Assembly: GCF_000004195.4 (NCBI RefSeq)
Contig: NC_030677.2
Span: 62,998,222 to 63,062,221 of the forward strand
Direction of reading: 5' to 3'
Source of the DNA: Xenopus tropicalis
Taxonomy: Eukaryota; Chordata; Amphibia; Anura; Pipidae
DNA: 64,000 nt
Positions 1-11,776 of this stretch are shown piece after piece. Within the stretch, counting starts at the first letter, position 1, and every line of letters starts with the position of its first letter. The translations under genes and the position numbers were made by a program. The notes under the pieces were generated by a model. It was not told where the DNA came from and did not search any database. It was given only the letters and a program-made list of their open reading frames with translations.

Positions 1-273
1 ATAGCAGCTTTACCAGGAGGTGACATTTACATCTTCAAATGACATATATGCACTGTAAAGTTCGTGCAATGAAGAATGCAGGCTTACACAGGCAGGCACA
101 GCTTACTTTGATAAAATGTCCTGCTTAGATTGTGTCTGTAAGGGTTAAACTGAGCTCAGGAGAAAAAAAACATGTTTCTCCAACAGGGTGCACAGCTTAC
201 AGCTAGAGCAGAGTTCCATGGAAACCAAGATTGCCATCTCTTCATTGGCTAGACTGGAAGACTTAGTAACCTA

Positions 274-403
274 AAAGAGGGCATACATGGGCAGATTTTA
301 TCCTAAAATTGGCCAGATCTCTATTGGGCAGGTTTGATTTTCCATCGGAAAAAATCCATAGGGCCAAACTATCTAATTAGCCCTTTAGGTGTTTGGCCAC
401 CTT
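274..403 (+). mobile_element. Family A element, degraded internally deleted copy
   Basis: The left end (GGCATACATGGGCAGA) and right end (TTTGGCCACCTTAA) match the ends of the intact 385-bp copy at 59537-59921. Inside, TTGGCCAGATCTC and GGGCCAAAC match two of that copy's hairpin arms. Most of the middle is lost and no target duplication is visible, so this is an old copy. The family assignment rests on comparison within the window. Confidence 0.6.
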
Positions 404-1815
404 AAGTTAAGAAGAACTGAGCATGATTAGCCAACAGCCAAAGCAAATTCCTTTAGGAGGGGGCAGAGTGAGTTACAGGAGAAGAAGTAAGGGGATGCTG
501 CAGCCTTACTAATAACATTTTAACAACTGGAGTGTCAAGCAGCAATTTTTGTCTTTTGCTTGCTTCAATCTTTCCTAAGGTAAAACATTTAAACAAAAAG
601 CTGTATGTGGTTTCTTACATAAAAGCACAATTAATCAATTAATTACTTCATCATTTCTGAAATATTTTAACTTTCAATTAGGTACAGGCAATGTTTGTTA
701 AGCCTCAGTATTTCTTTATGTAAAAACATTAGCTTCACTTAACATCTCTGCAGCTATCTTCAATATTACTAAATATATCTTTTATCTGGAACTAAACAGT
801 ACAACTTCAGAATGTTATAAAATGAATTATAGTGTAAACTATATGTGAAATGATGCACTCAACATTTATATATTGCCAATGTATCATTGCTTCTGTAGCA
901 TACCAAAAATGCAATCATTTCTTGCAAATTCAAGAGAAACTGAATTATGGAAGATAAATGATAATGACCTGTATTTTCAGAGCAGGAAGGTAGAAAAGAA
1001 TTTTGATCTTCTCCCTTTGGTTTTTGTATACTGGAGATAAAAAGGTTTGATGACAAGTTTAAACATCATGTGTAGACAGTGAAAAATGTTTTGTACAAAG
1101 AGCCCAAGCAATAATGAATAGATAAACTCAGCCCCCATCAAATACTTTTATTAGAAAGATTGGATTCTAGCAGAAGTGAATCAGAGGAAAGACAATCTTG
1201 CGAAAGAAAATGAATAAAAAGCCAAGGCTCCTGTTAAAGCCTGACAAGTGGTGACAAGGAAGGATGTTCACAGGGAGGTGCTAACAGATGGAGCAGGTGG
1301 GATCCAAGGGAGTTGATAGGTGCCTTAACGATAATTGAACACGTTTTAACACCTTTTGTCTAGATCCTCTTGCAAGCAAATAGAATGGTTTTGTATAAAT
1401 AAAAAGGAAAAGGTTTGAATAGAAAAGAATACACAAGAAACTTTTCAGCATTTAAGCAGATATGGTCAAACACAACACTTGCAAGAAGAAACAGAGGTAA
1501 AAAATACCTTTAATCTAACTTGATACAAAATGTATAAGTTTATACTTGTGTTACTCCTGCAGTTTTTGTCTTTGATTAACAGGGATAGTGTAGAATAAGA
1601 AGATAGGAGAAATGCAAAGTCCTCCAATAAGCCCTGTACGCAAAACAGAATACCTTTTTATAAAATACATAGTAAGTTAGGGAACCTTCGTCCCTGAGCA
1701 ACATAACATAAATGTGCTCAGATAAACTAAAGGAATATAGCAGGTATATGAGAAACAAGGGCAGACAGTTAAGATGCATAGCAAAAATGGGCCACAATGA
1801 AAAAAATAACACCTA
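404..1815. other. AT-rich stretch without recognised features
   Basis: No long open frame, hairpin or match to the repeat families of this window was seen. Open frames at 859-1056 and 1576-1812 on the minus strand have no recognisable motif and composition like the surroundings, so they are treated as chance. Confidence 0.5.
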
Positions 1816-1966
1816 AATGGGGGGATGGGATATTCATGAGGAATATGGCAGCTGGGGGGTGTACTGGAGGAAAATGGTAGCCAAGTGGGGGGGTGTACTG
1901 GAGGAAAATGGCAGCTATGTGGGGGCTAGAGTGCAGGAATAATGCAGCTGGGTGGGGGTATAAATA
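1816..1966 (+). repeat. Short G-rich tandem repeat, about 34-bp unit
   Basis: The phrase GTACTGGAGGAAAATGG begins at 1861 and again at 1895, a 34-bp period. Degraded copies flank it (GAGGAATATGGCAGCTGG before, GGAATAATGCAGCTGGG after), about four units in all. The G-run tracts make the opposite strand open by chance. Confidence 0.6.
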
Positions 1967-2054
1967 TTGGCAGATTTTAAAGATGCATAGCATTGTCTAT
2001 ATGAAATGATACAACAGTACTATGCAGCAATATGACCAAATGAGGGGCATTTGT

Positions 2055-2235
2055 AACATGCCCATCAATTCAACTTTTTATGTCTATATGAAAACTGCTA
2101 GTTGATCCAGAGGAAGGCAAGAAAAATCCAAATAAAAATCCTTTCTGACTTCAAAATGGCAATCACACCAGTCCCTGGATCAACTTTGTCCTAAGAGTTA
2201 TTTTTGATAACCCTGTATTATCTCACTTGCTAAAA
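2055..2235 (-). mobile_element. CR1-like LINE, 3' UTR fragment
   Basis: Read on the minus strand, this matches the 3' UTR of the CR1 copy at 36985-37655. Both have GTTGATCCAGGGACTGGT, a GATTGCCAT block, then CTTCCTCTGGATCAACTAG, in the same order and spacing. No coding part remains, so it is a 5'-truncated remnant. Confidence 0.7.
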
Positions 2236-2271
2236 AGCTATACAATCCCTTATTTAGCTTTTAGTTACCCT

Positions 2272-2710
2272 TTAAAGAAAAACTATACCCCCAGAATGAA
2301 TACTTACCAAACAGTTTATCTCATATAAAGTGACCTATTAAAGTATCTTACCAAATAGGACTATATATAGCAATAAGCATTGCCCATTTATATCTTGTAC
2401 CTTCAGCCGCCATTTTGTGATGCAATGTGCCCCCTCAGAAATCACCTGACAGGAAATAATGTAACAGGGAGAGGTGTGAGAGTAAAATGCAGAACTCTGT
2501 CCATTAATTGACTCTTATGACATACCATGTATGTGTGCCTTGGTTTGTTTGTGTGCACTGTGAATCGTATAATCCCAGGAGGTGGCCCTTAATTTTTAAA
2601 ATGGCAGATTTCTATTTAGGTTTATCCAATGGCATATACAGCTAAAAAAAGTATATTTTTATCAAAATAGCTTATTTCAATAAGGGAGGGTTTCACATAT
2701 GAGCTGTTTT
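2272..2710 (+). mobile_element. Family I interspersed element
   Basis: It starts directly after a TTAA (2272-2275) with AGAAAAACTATACCCCCAG. It aligns along several hundred bases with the copy at 63324-63659: GTGACCTATTAAA, a GCCATTTTGTGATG-like block, CATGTATGTGTGCCTTGG, then CCCAGGAGGTGGCCCTTA. This copy continues past the point where the second stops. It is non-coding; the TTAA edge hints at piggyBac-type insertion but the other end is not defined. Confidence 0.6.
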
Positions 2711-3174
2711 ATGGCCATCTTCCATATACTTTGTAATAAGCAAATAATTCTAATTGTTGAAATTATTTCCTTTTTCTCTGTAATAATAAAACAGAACCTT
2801 GTACTTGATCCCAACAACCGCCCCCCCCCCCCCCTCGCTCGCTTGCAGCTGCGAGAGGGCATGCGCATACATTTAAAGTCCCATACAGAGCAGTGGTGCG
2901 GGAGGTCCCCATTGCTCCGTATGGAAGCAAAATTTAAAAAATCCGTTGCGCCGGAATCTGCCGCCCTAGGTCTGGGCATTTGTGGCCACAGATCCGGGCC
3001 TGATCCCAACTAAGCCATAATTAATCTATTTTGGAGGCAAAACAAGCCTATTGGGTTTATTCAATCTTTACATGATTTTTAGAAGACTTAAATTGTGGAG
3101 ATCCAAATTACAGAAAGATCCCTTACCTGGAAAACCCCAGGTCCCGAGCATTCTGGATAACAGCCATACCTGTA
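2711..3174 (+). mobile_element. Family D element, interrupted by a later insertion
   Basis: This is the right part of family D: TTTCTCTGTAATAATAAAAC, TTGATCCCAAC, GGAGGCAAAACAAG, GATCCCTTACCTGG and CATTCTGGATAACAG all recur in the copies at 32605 and 50581. It is split at TGATCCCAAC by the 185-bp insertion at 2816-3000; joining the flanks restores the family sequence. The left end is missing. Confidence 0.7.
2806..3010. mobile_element. 185-bp insertion with 10-bp target duplication and poly-C run
   Basis: TGATCCCAAC occurs at 2806-2815 and again at 3001-3010, bracketing 185 bp that other family D copies lack. The insert has a run of 14 C at 2821-2834, then GC-rich sequence ending CCACAGATCCGGGCC. 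A 10-bp duplication is longer than expected for hAT or Harbinger and fits a short retroposon or another transposon class. No tRNA-like promoter box could be shown. Two overlapping open frames on opposite strands cross it and are not considered genes. Confidence 0.65.
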
Positions 3175-4679
3175 GTATGAAAGCATTTTTGCAAGGCCAA
3201 CTAGACTAACAGAACATATCCCTATATTTTGGGGCAATGTAGATGTACTGCTACTTCATCTAGTATATAGCTGTATTCCTTAATGTTCATAAATATTAAT
3301 GCAGTCAATGGCTCACAAATACAGAAGTATTTGTTGTAGGGTTATGTATTCAATATTTGGTTTGACTTTAAATTTTGTAAAATAATCAAGAGGCATTTGA
3401 TTAACCAATGTAGGTACAAATAAGCCGCCATGTTGGTATTCCATGTGCAGGTTGCCATTGTGCGCAAAATGTGTAATTTACAATATTAGCGCGCAATTGG
3501 TACTTGCCCTTACATTTGCAAAAAGAATATTCATGTATCTTCGGTTTAATTTACCATTACTTAAATGCCTTTATAAATTGTACCTAGTTATATTGAAGGT
3601 TATTTTAAAAATAAGGAAATATATATATATATGCTCATTTCAGCGATAAGGATATGAAAACTATAAATAAAAGCACATGTGGAAAAAGAATAAATGCATG
3701 CTGAAAACTTCAAATGTATTGAATTTTTAATAAACTGTACATTAATGTTTGCAGTGGGTTGTAAGAATCTGCTTAGTGTTTTCTTGTACTCTACTTATTG
3801 CACACAGCATGGGTACTGATTATATTGATTATGTGAACGCATTAGTGGCCTTGTTCTGCATATATTATATAGAGCTTTGGCCTTTAACAAAAGGTTCCCA
3901 GCAGGAACTCGGATTTCTACACTTCCACTAACTTTTCTGTTAAAACAACTCTTCCCAGCATGGACTTGTCTCCTTTCAGTTTGACTTACACAGTGTCTTT
4001 ATTTGAAGAAGCAAATATATTTTATTTTAATAAAATCTGTGATTTATAGATTCATAACCCCAGCATTAAAAACAAGCAGATACACCACACACAGTATACT
4101 GGGGCAATTTATGAACTGTAAAGCAGGGTGCAAAGTGCAAAAAATGCCTGCAGTCTGCCATGTTAACTCAGTTTGTACCTGTCTTCCAGCCTAGATGAAC
4201 TGCTGCAGGTCTCTGAACTCCAATTGGGAGCACAGAGACTGATGGACAACCCCCCACCCCACCCCCATGAATACAGCATTGTCTGAATCTCTGTTCCCAT
4301 CCACTAACTTGCAGAACATTCAGACACAGACACAAAGTGCAACTGTGCCCTGTTCTGCCCTGTGGCAAGTGTAAAGGACATGTGCTACAGACAGGGCTGG
4401 GCTGTACCTGCTGGCGCTGAGCTCTGCACCCTGTTCAGGCATCAAAGTGTCCTCTGCATGAGTACTAAGGGGCATCACTCTTGCGCCCCTTAGTGCCCTT
4501 GCATTTCTGTCCAGGGTATTTAAAACAGCTAATAGTATAAAATGCCTACAGGTTATAAAAAACTGCCAATAGTGACTGGTTTATTGAAGGTGCAAAAAAG
4601 TTCTTTCTTCCCTTCCTCTGATGCTCTCTCCTATTCCTTGTTAACAAGTATATTAACAAATATTAAACAGTAATACTTC
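3175..4679. other. Unique AT-rich stretch without recognised features
   Basis: It contains a short TA run at about 3618-3632 and a C-run at about 4240-4265. Open frames of 60-70 codons show no motif. Nothing supports an exon. Confidence 0.45.
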
Positions 4680-5515
4680 GAGCTCTAAAGTCCCTATCAA
4701 TAGACCAAACTAAGTGCATGACAACCGTACTGGCCACCAGTCTCTCGTGCCTTCCAGCATGGTGGGTACACAGGATTGCATGCTTCAACCAAGGTATCAA
4801 TATAATGTAACACCTCCCAGAGACCCATCGCTCTTAGAGAGGAAACATCAAAAACCATGTCCCAAGTGGGACTTGCTAAACTCGGCACTGCCAACAAAAT
4901 CTATTTCCATTGCCAGGGACCCTCCGCCCGGCTGTGACAATGGGCCATCCTCCTTTAACTTCTTACTTCTTACTTCTTACCATATCCCCAAAATACTCAC
5001 CTTCTTGGGTCAACTTGTATCCCATTACCCAGGCCACAGTTGTGACAACTAACACAAAGGGTAACAATGGGAGGGCGGGTGGGACTCCGTTTTCTCTTTC
5101 CAAAATGGATACCCTCCTTAACTGCGCCTACTTCAAATACCATATGCTCCACCCCCCAAATCCTAGATACTAAGCCCCAGCTATAAACCCCTGTCTGGCA
5201 GTTTGTCCCGCCCAAACATGCGCCCTTTTTTCAGCAATTGCTGTAACGGGCTTCCTTTTCTCTTTTGTTTTTCCTACTTCTCTCTCTCCTCTATTGTCTC
5301 ATGCATTCTCTCTTCTCCTAGCTATTTTAAAGTGGCTATTTCCCTCGACCAAATAAGAGCTTCCTATGCCCAAATACCCCTTCCTGTACTTGACACTTTA
5401 TTGTGTCTCATTCCTTCTGGTTCTTTTGTTAACATGCTGGAAACTATAAAGAGGATTATTTCAGGCCAAGAGCCTTATACAGCCCACCCAGCCTTAACTC
5501 TAATCTGATTGTATT
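4680..5515. other. Pyrimidine-rich, strand-asymmetric segment of unknown origin
   Basis: The + strand is markedly poor in G and rich in C and T, especially 4930-4990 (a tandem of CTTACTT) and 5220-5420. Open frames of 112, 87 and 101 codons overlap here in different + frames because stops are scarce. No domain is recognisable. It could be an untranslated part of a retroelement or simply a compositional patch. Confidence 0.3.
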
Positions 5516-5811
5516 ATTCCCTTTGGTTTTGGCTTTAGTAGTAGTGTATTAAATGCAACAGTGTGTATGTGAGGAGAAAAGATCAGATAGGAAAGAATGT
5601 TTAGATATGGGCGGTGTGTTTCTGTTGGTGGTAGGGAGCAATGCATGTAAATGCCTCTTAATGAAAAGTAAAGCAATAACTGTCAGCTAAACACATATTA
5701 CATATAACAGGTTTCTTATCTACCTCATATTTATTTAAATTAGACTATATTATAAATACCATAATATGGAGCCTATGGATTCTAAAAGCTACAGCTACTA
5801 CATTAGACAAT

Positions 5812-6065
5812 AACATTCTTGACAATTGTGTGCCTCCTACATTGTGGTAACAGTTCAGGGAAGGTCTGTTCCACTTTCAGCACTATAATGCCCCCATGTA
5901 CAAAGCAAGGTCCTAACAGAATTTCTTTGCTGAGATGGGCATGGGAATATTTCAGTGGCTTGCACAGAACTCTGACCTCAACCCATCAGAGCATCTGTGG
6001 CATGAACTGGAACACTATTGCAAGCCAGTTGTCCACTTACTTTTAGACATACAGTATAATATATT
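5812..6065 (+). pseudogene. Tc1/mariner transposase fragment (C-terminal catalytic region)
   Basis: The nucleotide sequence follows the C-terminal part of a Tc1-like transposase. A frame opening at 5935 contains SDLNPSEHLWHELEH, matching the family motif around the last catalytic acid (QSPDLNPIEHLW-type), with the glutamate kept. Upstream, in a shifted frame, ATAATGCCCCCATGTACAAAG corresponds to the segment around the second aspartate (DNAP.HKA-type). At least one frameshift separates the two parts. The N-terminal DNA-binding domain and the inverted repeats are absent, so it is a dead relic. Family assignment is from established Tc1 motifs. Confidence 0.8.
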
Positions 6066-6290
6066 TGCTTTCTTTTGTTTTACAGAAAATAGCCAGACAG
6101 TTATCATATCCTTGAGATAATGGCCTAATGGATGGAGCAGGCGACCAATGAGGGTCATGCACTCATTACAGACTGTGATACAGAAATAATATAACATTAA
6201 AATATATTTGTCAATGTAAATTGAATTGAATGGAAAGCAGTCTATGAAGGCTGCTGACAACCCTAGAAACAAATCAAAGGGAGGACTCAA

Positions 6291-6663
6291 TGGGGCACAT
6301 TTACTAATCCACGAATCCGAATCCCAAATGGGAAAAAATCGGATTGGAAAGAAAATTTTGCGACTTTTTCGTCGCCGTCGCATTTTTTTTCATATCTTGA
6401 GCTATTTTTTCGTCGCCATCACGACTTTATCGTATTTTGCGCGACTTTTTCGTTGCCACCACGATTTTTTTGTATTGAGCAATTGTAAACAGCAGAAAAA
6501 CCAATCCGATTTTTTCATGACGGCGACGACAATTCGCGAAAAAGTCGTGACGGCGACGAAAAAGACGTGACAATTTGCGAAAAAGTTGCAAAAATACCGA
6601 TCATTACGGGAAAAACGCATTTGGATGCTTTTCGGACGTTCGTGGATTAGTAAATGTGCCCCA
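6291..6663 (+). mobile_element. Family E foldback element with 25-bp perfect terminal inverted repeats
   Basis: The terminal repeats at 6291-6315 and 6639-6663 are perfect complements (start TGGGGCACATTTACTAATCC). The interior consists of CGACTTTTTCGTCGCC-type phrases on the left and their complements on the right, so the whole element can fold on itself. The flanks share only a few bases (possibly AAT), so the duplication is short or unclear. Copies at 31290 (opposite orientation) and 48339 are related. It is non-coding; frames crossing it are by-products of the repeats. Confidence 0.85.
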
Positions 6664-6701
6664 ATGTGTCATGGGCATAGTGCTAAATTGCATATTTTCA
6701 T

Positions 6702-6705
<4 letters not shown>

Positions 6706-6769
<64 letters not shown>

Positions 6770-6774
6770 GATAG
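6706..6774. repeat. (GATA)n microsatellite
   Basis: About 16 perfect GATA units with a short imperfect end (GATGATAG). It lies 43 bp beyond the family E element. It gives a spurious minus-strand frame of repeated Tyr-Leu-Ser-Ile. Confidence 0.95.
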
Positions 6775-7879
6775 AAACAATGATGACATTTTTGTTTCAT
6801 GATTAGGTCCTAAATGGTGTTATTATTTGGCTATTCAGTTCAAATTGTTTTTAACTAAGCTAATCTAATTGTGATTTTATCATTTAGGGTAAGATATTTG
6901 GTAGAAGTATAAAGCTGTTTGTGATTTAATGTACTGAATTCCTCTGCACCACAGTCCTACAGACATTTTGTGTTTATAAGGTGCAATATCAGATATCAGA
7001 TCTTATTGCTCTATTGTATTTAACTAATGGTGGGAGTATCATTGGATGGTTAGTTTATTATTTGCCTGGATATACATCCATCTTTGTGGTTATGAATTGT
7101 TTGAATCAATGAAAAACATTATTAAATGCAAGAATGATGATGCAATCGGATGTCATGAGAAACTCATGAAATGTAAAATAAACTGAGACCACACCAAATA
7201 ACAGATTATATACATTATAATGAAATACTGTCCAAAGATGACTGATAAGACTTCCATGAACACCTTTCTGTTTCCTGGGATATTTCTAATTGAATTACTG
7301 TAGATCCACCTAAAAAACCTTTAGACATGACCCCAACAGTATAAGAGATTAATGAGTAAAATTATTTGGCAAGATCTACAAAATAATAATTATCTGAGGT
7401 TGAAGCTTGTAAATATTTTTGTCATGTCTGAGAAGTGTTTTGGATTTCTATTAAGACAATGGAAGGATAAGGGAAGTAATGTAGCACATTTAACCCAAAA
7501 ATACATCCCTTCTGAACCCCAACATTAGGGCAAACATGTCAACATTGGTAATGGAAGTTCGTTTTAAAAATTCACTGGGAGCTGTAGTACTTTTAAGGGG
7601 GACCCATAGAGACCAAAGAAGAAATAGTAAATTAGTACAATTGTAAAATTGTTATCAGAAAATGATGACTTGACAGAACAATAACACAACATCATCTAAA
7701 GCATGTTAAAGACGAATTTTAAGGGTTAAAGACTAGCTGTATGTCAGGGAAATTGCTGGAGTACATAATTCATTACTAAGGGGCCAAATACAGCCCCCAA
7801 GCCTCCAGTTTAATCTGCCTGCTGTATGTAGATTATATTTTGGGAACTGTCCATTACTAGAAGTACTCTTCTGATATAA
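6775..7879. other. Unique AT-rich stretch without recognised features
   Basis: No repeat family of the window, hairpin or credible exon was seen. The minus-strand frame at 7733-7954 has no recognisable motif. Confidence 0.45.
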
Positions 7880-8335
7880 TTGGCTACATGTAATTATAGA
7901 TGACAGAACTGAATAATATTCATTTTCAAATGAATAGCAAGAATTTGATACCATTCAGCATCCATTTTGAAAATATGTGCCCCATGATTAACATTGCTGT
8001 CTATTAATTCTAATTAGTGAGAACAATCAGTGGCATTATTATCCTATTGAGCTGAATTGATTTTCAGGATTCTCAAACTAATCTTTCTGAGGCTTTTTTT
8101 ATTTGAATCAATTTGCCATTCAATTCACTTTTGATTCTCTCATCTACATTGACAAGTATGGGATTAGGAACATCAGCCCAACATATAATACACTTGTGCG
8201 GTCACAGAGGTCATTCATTGACTTTCTCCTTTCCAGTTTCAACTCACCGACTACTTTTCTGTTCTGAATTCTTTGATCTACCCTAGATAAAACTGGTATT
8301 TTTTAAAAGGAGAAATAAAGGAAAAAAAAAGAAAC
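7880..8335. other. Candidate conserved non-coding element
   Basis: A unique stretch with many AT-rich homeodomain-type cores in mixed sequence: CTATTAATTCTAATTAGTG near 8001, GAATTGATTTTCAGG near 8051, TTTGAATCAATTTGCC near 8102. It lacks microsatellites, transposon ends and a long open frame. This resembles vertebrate developmental enhancers in appearance only; conservation cannot be judged here. Confidence 0.25.
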
Positions 8336-8689
8336 TTTCTTTTGAGCATTGAGCAAACAGATGTCTATGCACAAAAGCCTCTTCCTATAAAATAGATTTT
8401 CTTTATGACACTGTCTGATAAATCTATATCACTCTGAGGCAACAAGTCTTAGAACCTTTTTAAACCATAAAAAGAGATTATTTAGTCTTTGTGTACCTCA
8501 GGTAGGACATATGTTAAAGGACAACTTAAGCCAAGAATAAACGTTGTGTCTAATTTTACTCGGAAACGAGTGAAACCAAAAGGCTTGCTTGACAGAATCA
8601 TTTATTTTAGCAATAGGTAATTCTTTAGGTTTAGAGAATGTGTATACAGAATTTTTTTAATAAAGAACCTGTTGTTATTTATTTAAAAG

Positions 8690-8905
8690 TGTCAGAACCA
8701 AAGGCCATCAGGATAGGGTGACATAGATATCAGGCAAGAGGGCAAGACAAGAAAGGCTGGAATTGATAGAAGGCTGTAAATAAGAACAGGTAGAAGATTG
8801 GTACTGGGAATAGTCAATGCAGGCAAAATCTGATAGAGAATAACAGAGGGTTAAGCAGAATTCAACTTTAGGTCCTAGTACAGGTCAAGGCAGGCATTCA
8901 AGCAT
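8690..8905 (+). repeat. Possible interspersed repeat fragment (purine-rich)
   Basis: Reiterated phrases such as CAGGCAAGAGGGCAAGACA, GAACAGGTAGAAGATTGG and GTCAAGGCAGGCATTC give a purine-rich strand unlike its surroundings. I recall similar GTCAGG/CAGGCAG-rich repeats from Xenopus, but there is only one copy in this window. Confidence 0.3.
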
Positions 8906-11289
8906 GCCTGTGTCATGGAGCATGTCAGGAGCTGATTTAATCAACAATCCATGTAATCCATGTAAGGGTTCATTTACATTTGCTAACATGCTACTGTACA
9001 CAATTGCCATTGCTGCATGATGTCTTCTCCTGCTTCCCATAACAGATCAGGGGGATAAGAGTGTCAATCAAATCCCTGAACTGCTCTTAGGCCTATGTTT
9101 GTGGGAAGGCCACAAAGACCTAGGCACCTTTTTTTCAGGATGGCATGCCTCCCTGCCTCGTCTGTAATTATTCCAGTAGTTCCAATAGATACCCGGAACA
9201 TTGGGAACTGGTCAATTACTGGAATCTCTTGTCCAGTTTGTAGTGCTGCAGGTGTCTATAGGAACTAGAGAGGCAGCCAAAAAGTGCATATAATATGTAT
9301 GCATACACATGCTGCTTGAGGGGTGCAGGGAGCAGCTGTCTAGGGCCATGCTATTTTGATATATGGTGCTGCCTGCTCTTGAACACACCAATGTTAATAA
9401 ACTGTAAACCATAGCCTGCAAGCATGAGAGCCCATAGACAGCTTAGTTTCCTGTAGGTATTGCAAATGTATTATGTAGTAAAATTGCAGATTATTAAGAT
9501 GACTAGTTAACATTTATTGAAATAAATAGAAATACTTGTGTTATATATTACATGACTTGGGCACATGCGTTCATAGGAACATTAAAAGTCAAATGCCACA
9601 GAGAAACAACAACCAGAATATGATAAAGGCAAACAATAGCCATTTTAATGAACCAACATTTTGATCTCAATATACAGGGAATTCTTGTTTTATTAAAATG
9701 CTAGAATTCACCTTTGTCAAGTTCTGATTTAAAAATACAGCACTGGCATCCTTCTCCTGTCATCCTTTTCTGGTCTTTTATTTTTTTTTCAGCTGCATTT
9801 TTTAATTCAGGTTTGGAACACACTTTAATTCCTTATTTGGATATGTTTTCCCTTAGCAGACCCTGTGTTCCATCATGAGCGAGAATCAAACAGACCATTT
9901 ATTCTAAATGTACGTTTAACACACAAACTAAAAAAAAAAATCCCACTAAAACGAATGTTTTTTTTTTCCTTGTTATTTAGCAAAAGTCGGCAAAAAATAA
10001 ATGTACAACAGTGAGAAAGTAATGAGCCTCACAGCAGGAGAGTAGAACATTTTTAACCAACTCTTTATGCTTGTTGTATGGCCATGTGAAAAGAATATTT
10101 TTTTTTGTCAGAATCTTCTATGTTCTTTTATTTTGTTCCAGTTATATTAAATAAAAGATCATATAATGGGATTGTATACAGTATATATGTGTATATATAT
10201 ATAAGATAGGAACACATTTCTAGAATTGATTTTCTTAAACATTAACATTTGTTACAGTTACAATGTGCTTCAATCAATACTTAGTGGCAGCATTTACTTA
10301 AAACTTTGTTAGCCGGTTAGCCCCCCTAAAGTTTCTGAATCCAGCTAAAATGAATGGATAGATTATGAAAAAAGCAATAAAAAAGCAATTTAGAAATAAT
10401 TAAGAGTTGCTAAAACTTTTGTCCACGACTCATTAATACTGCACTTAATATAAAACCCGGAGATAAAATCTAAATGCAATGTACAATTTTTGTTGATTTG
10501 CGGGGTATTATAATGAAATTCAATAGAATATCTCTAATACATCCAGCTGTACAGGAAATGGATTGTTTGCTTACAAATGAATTAAATACAGTTTTGAAGC
10601 CTAATGTATTTATATATACCCACTCACAAGCACTTGCACATTTTTTTTTTTGTTTGTTAGAGAGGAATAGAAATGAAGATTTGCCACAAATAGGCTTTGT
10701 GTGTCGAACATTGTTGTGATTTTTAAATGAGATTAGCCCTGCTGTTTATATAGCTATTAAATTAAATCTGTGTTGCCAATGCAAAGTTCACAAGTTCATA
10801 TAGACCAATATCCTGCCATTACTCTTATACTTTTCACTTAACTTTATATTACAGATCTATTGCCAGCTACTTTGATGCTTTATATTTATATTTTTATAAC
10901 ACATAAGAGCCATGAGTATCCTGTTAATGATATTTAAAGGTTTAGTGATGATTTAAAGGTGATTAGTGATGTAATCAGTTAATATTAATCCTTAGCAATG
11001 TATTTGACTTGTGCTGTAAAAAATAATGTACCCCATGTTATAAATTGAAGAATATTAAAGTCATCTTTTACAGTGAAACCTCAGTTTTACATCCCCCATT
11101 TTTTTGTTATATAGCCATGGAACTCTCCAGCAGGGCAAGGGCTGTGTGAAAAGTATAATATCAGATGGAAGTAGCATAATTTTACCCAGAATGCAGAGGT
11201 ATTTCCTATTATTTCAGTGTAACAATGGCTGCAAGGTGGCAATGCTACTGATGCAATTGCAGGTAATGCTTTGTATGCTGTCAACCATT
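8906..11289. other. Mostly unique AT-rich stretch
   Basis: It contains homopolymer runs (about 9780-9790, 9931-9941, 9958-9967) and a short TA/TG run at about 10178-10204. Open frames at 9212-9421 (-), 10474-10719 (+) and 11087-11295 (both strands) have no motifs and no convincing splice sites. No transposon ends were found. Confidence 0.4.
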
Positions 11290-11565
11290 TGTTGACAGCA
11301 TGACAACCAAAAGCTTTTGGTTGACAACCAAAAGCTTTCCTACCAGTGATGTCAGACTAACAGGCCTATAGTTTTCAGGCTGAGAACGGGATAACTTTTT
11401 AACGGCATCACATTACATATATTACATATAACGGCACCACATTAGCAATTTGCCAGTCTTTCAGCACCATGCCAGACCTCAACGAATCCTGAAAAATTAA
11501 GTGAATAGGTTTGGCAATCACAAAGCTAAGCTTGTTTAATACCCTGGGATGAATACGATACTGGC
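11290..11565 (-). pseudogene. CR1-like LINE reverse transcriptase fragment
   Basis: Read on the minus strand, the segment gives a degraded start of a CR1-type reverse transcriptase. A block reading DWQIANVVP matches the family's W..ANV.PIFKKG region. After an AT-rich disruption comes an equivalent of NYRPVSLTS (AACTATAGGCCTGTTAGTCT), then GKL. A stop and frame changes make it non-functional. The left edge carries a duplicated palindromic phrase, AACCAAAAGCTTTTGGTT (11307-11324), followed by a second ACAACCAAAAGC. It is an isolated internal piece; no CR1 3' end lies next to it. Confidence 0.7.
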
Positions 11566-11776
11566 TCCACAGTTGTGTAGATAGATGACAAATAACAGTT
11601 CGAAATTTCCCTGTGCACTGTATAACAAATTGCTATTAATTAATATAAACTGTCATACCATCTGAACAATGAAAATATTAGCAAGAAAATGAAACATTTC
11701 AATAACAAGTCAGTAATCACAATTATTTCACTACAGTAAAATATGCAAAGCACAATACCACACAACTTCCTTTTAC

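Noticed and set aside
2677..3013. Frames of 104-110 codons on opposite strands
   Set aside because: They span the junctions of a family D element and its 185-bp insertion.
6604..6789. Minus-strand frame of repeated Tyr-Leu-Ser-Ile
   Set aside because: Translation of the (GATA)n microsatellite.
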